A stretch of 64,000 nucleotides of DNA from G963663365 sp963663365 (GTDB lineage Bacteria; Hinthialibacterota; Hinthialibacteria; Hinthialibacterales; G963663365), in assembly GCA_963663365.2 (NCBI GenBank), contig CAXXIH010000001.1:930001-994000 (forward strand), read 5' to 3'. The translations under genes and the position numbers were made by a program. Below are positions 63,986-64,000 of the stretch, piece by piece (positions within the stretch are counted from its first letter, which is position 1; each line of letters opens with the position of its first letter). The notes beneath the pieces were generated by a model that worked only from the letters and a program-made list of their open reading frames with translations, had not been told where the DNA came from and searched no databases.

Positions 63986-64000
63986 CTATGAGGCAAAACA

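Overview
This window looks like a chromosomal segment of an uncultured Gram-negative heterotroph. It has an RND tripartite pump with lipoproteins, type II-style pseudopilins, many Tat or Sec exported sugar enzymes, and large secreted beta-helix and subtilase proteins. Repeated Tat-type Gfo/Idh/MocA oxidoreductases, GH106, GH123, ThuA, a PmoA-like (DUF6807) protein and hairpin-rich spacer repeats are typical of Hydrogenedentota, Sumerlaeota and PVC-like genomes. That placement is an inference from gene content; no rRNA or tRNA gene was found.

Layout. 1-5.8 kb (minus strand): an arsenic-resistance operon led by arsR with two palindromic operators. The order is arsR, ArsP-like permease, trmO, thioredoxin, ArsF-like, ArsG-like, arsC, then a tail-anchored small protein, a Hedgehog-N/peptidase M15-like protein and a truncated ABC ATPase. 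5.9-13.1 kb: secreted GH42-like enzyme, sugar isomerase/epimerase-type TIM barrel, Tat-exported Gfo/Idh/MocA, secreted propeller-like protein, FAD oxidoreductase. 13.3-19.8 kb: prepilin-like protein, clpB, ThuA, TPR protein. 19.9-22.8 kb: tetrapyrrole genes hemA and a cobA-hemD fusion broken in frame at a run of nine A. 23-32.5 kb: GH106, two more Tat Gfo/Idh/MocA enzymes, a TIM-barrel-like secreted protein, a DUF6807 protein and a TrmJ-like methyltransferase. 32.5-49 kb: sugar and ion transport genes and very large secreted enzymes, separated by spacers full of dispersed hairpin repeats, with a complete IS630-family element. 50-57.6 kb: a translationally coupled beta-helix/subtilase pair. 57.9-64 kb: an RND efflux operon behind a TetR-type palindrome.

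Most notable results. (1) The IS630-family element inserted at a TA inside the signal-peptide codons of a LamG/propeller gene. Its own end supplies a new in-frame ATG, overlapping the transposase stop, and a new basic n-region, so the host gene may have been rebuilt rather than killed. (2) A bacterial protein with a Hedgehog N-domain-like signature lies at the end of the arsenic cluster. (3) The spacer repeats contain small hairpins whose arms change together while the loop stays nearly constant. (4) The 5' end of the DUF6807 gene encodes a perfect terminator-like hairpin inside its signal peptide. (5) The cobA-hemD fusion is out of frame by one base exactly at an A9 tract.

Together the sugar genes suggest periplasmic oxidation of glycosides (Tat Gfo/Idh/MocA enzymes with partner isomerase-like proteins) fed by exported glycosidases and a sodium/solute symporter. 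All functions are by reading of motifs; no database search was run.
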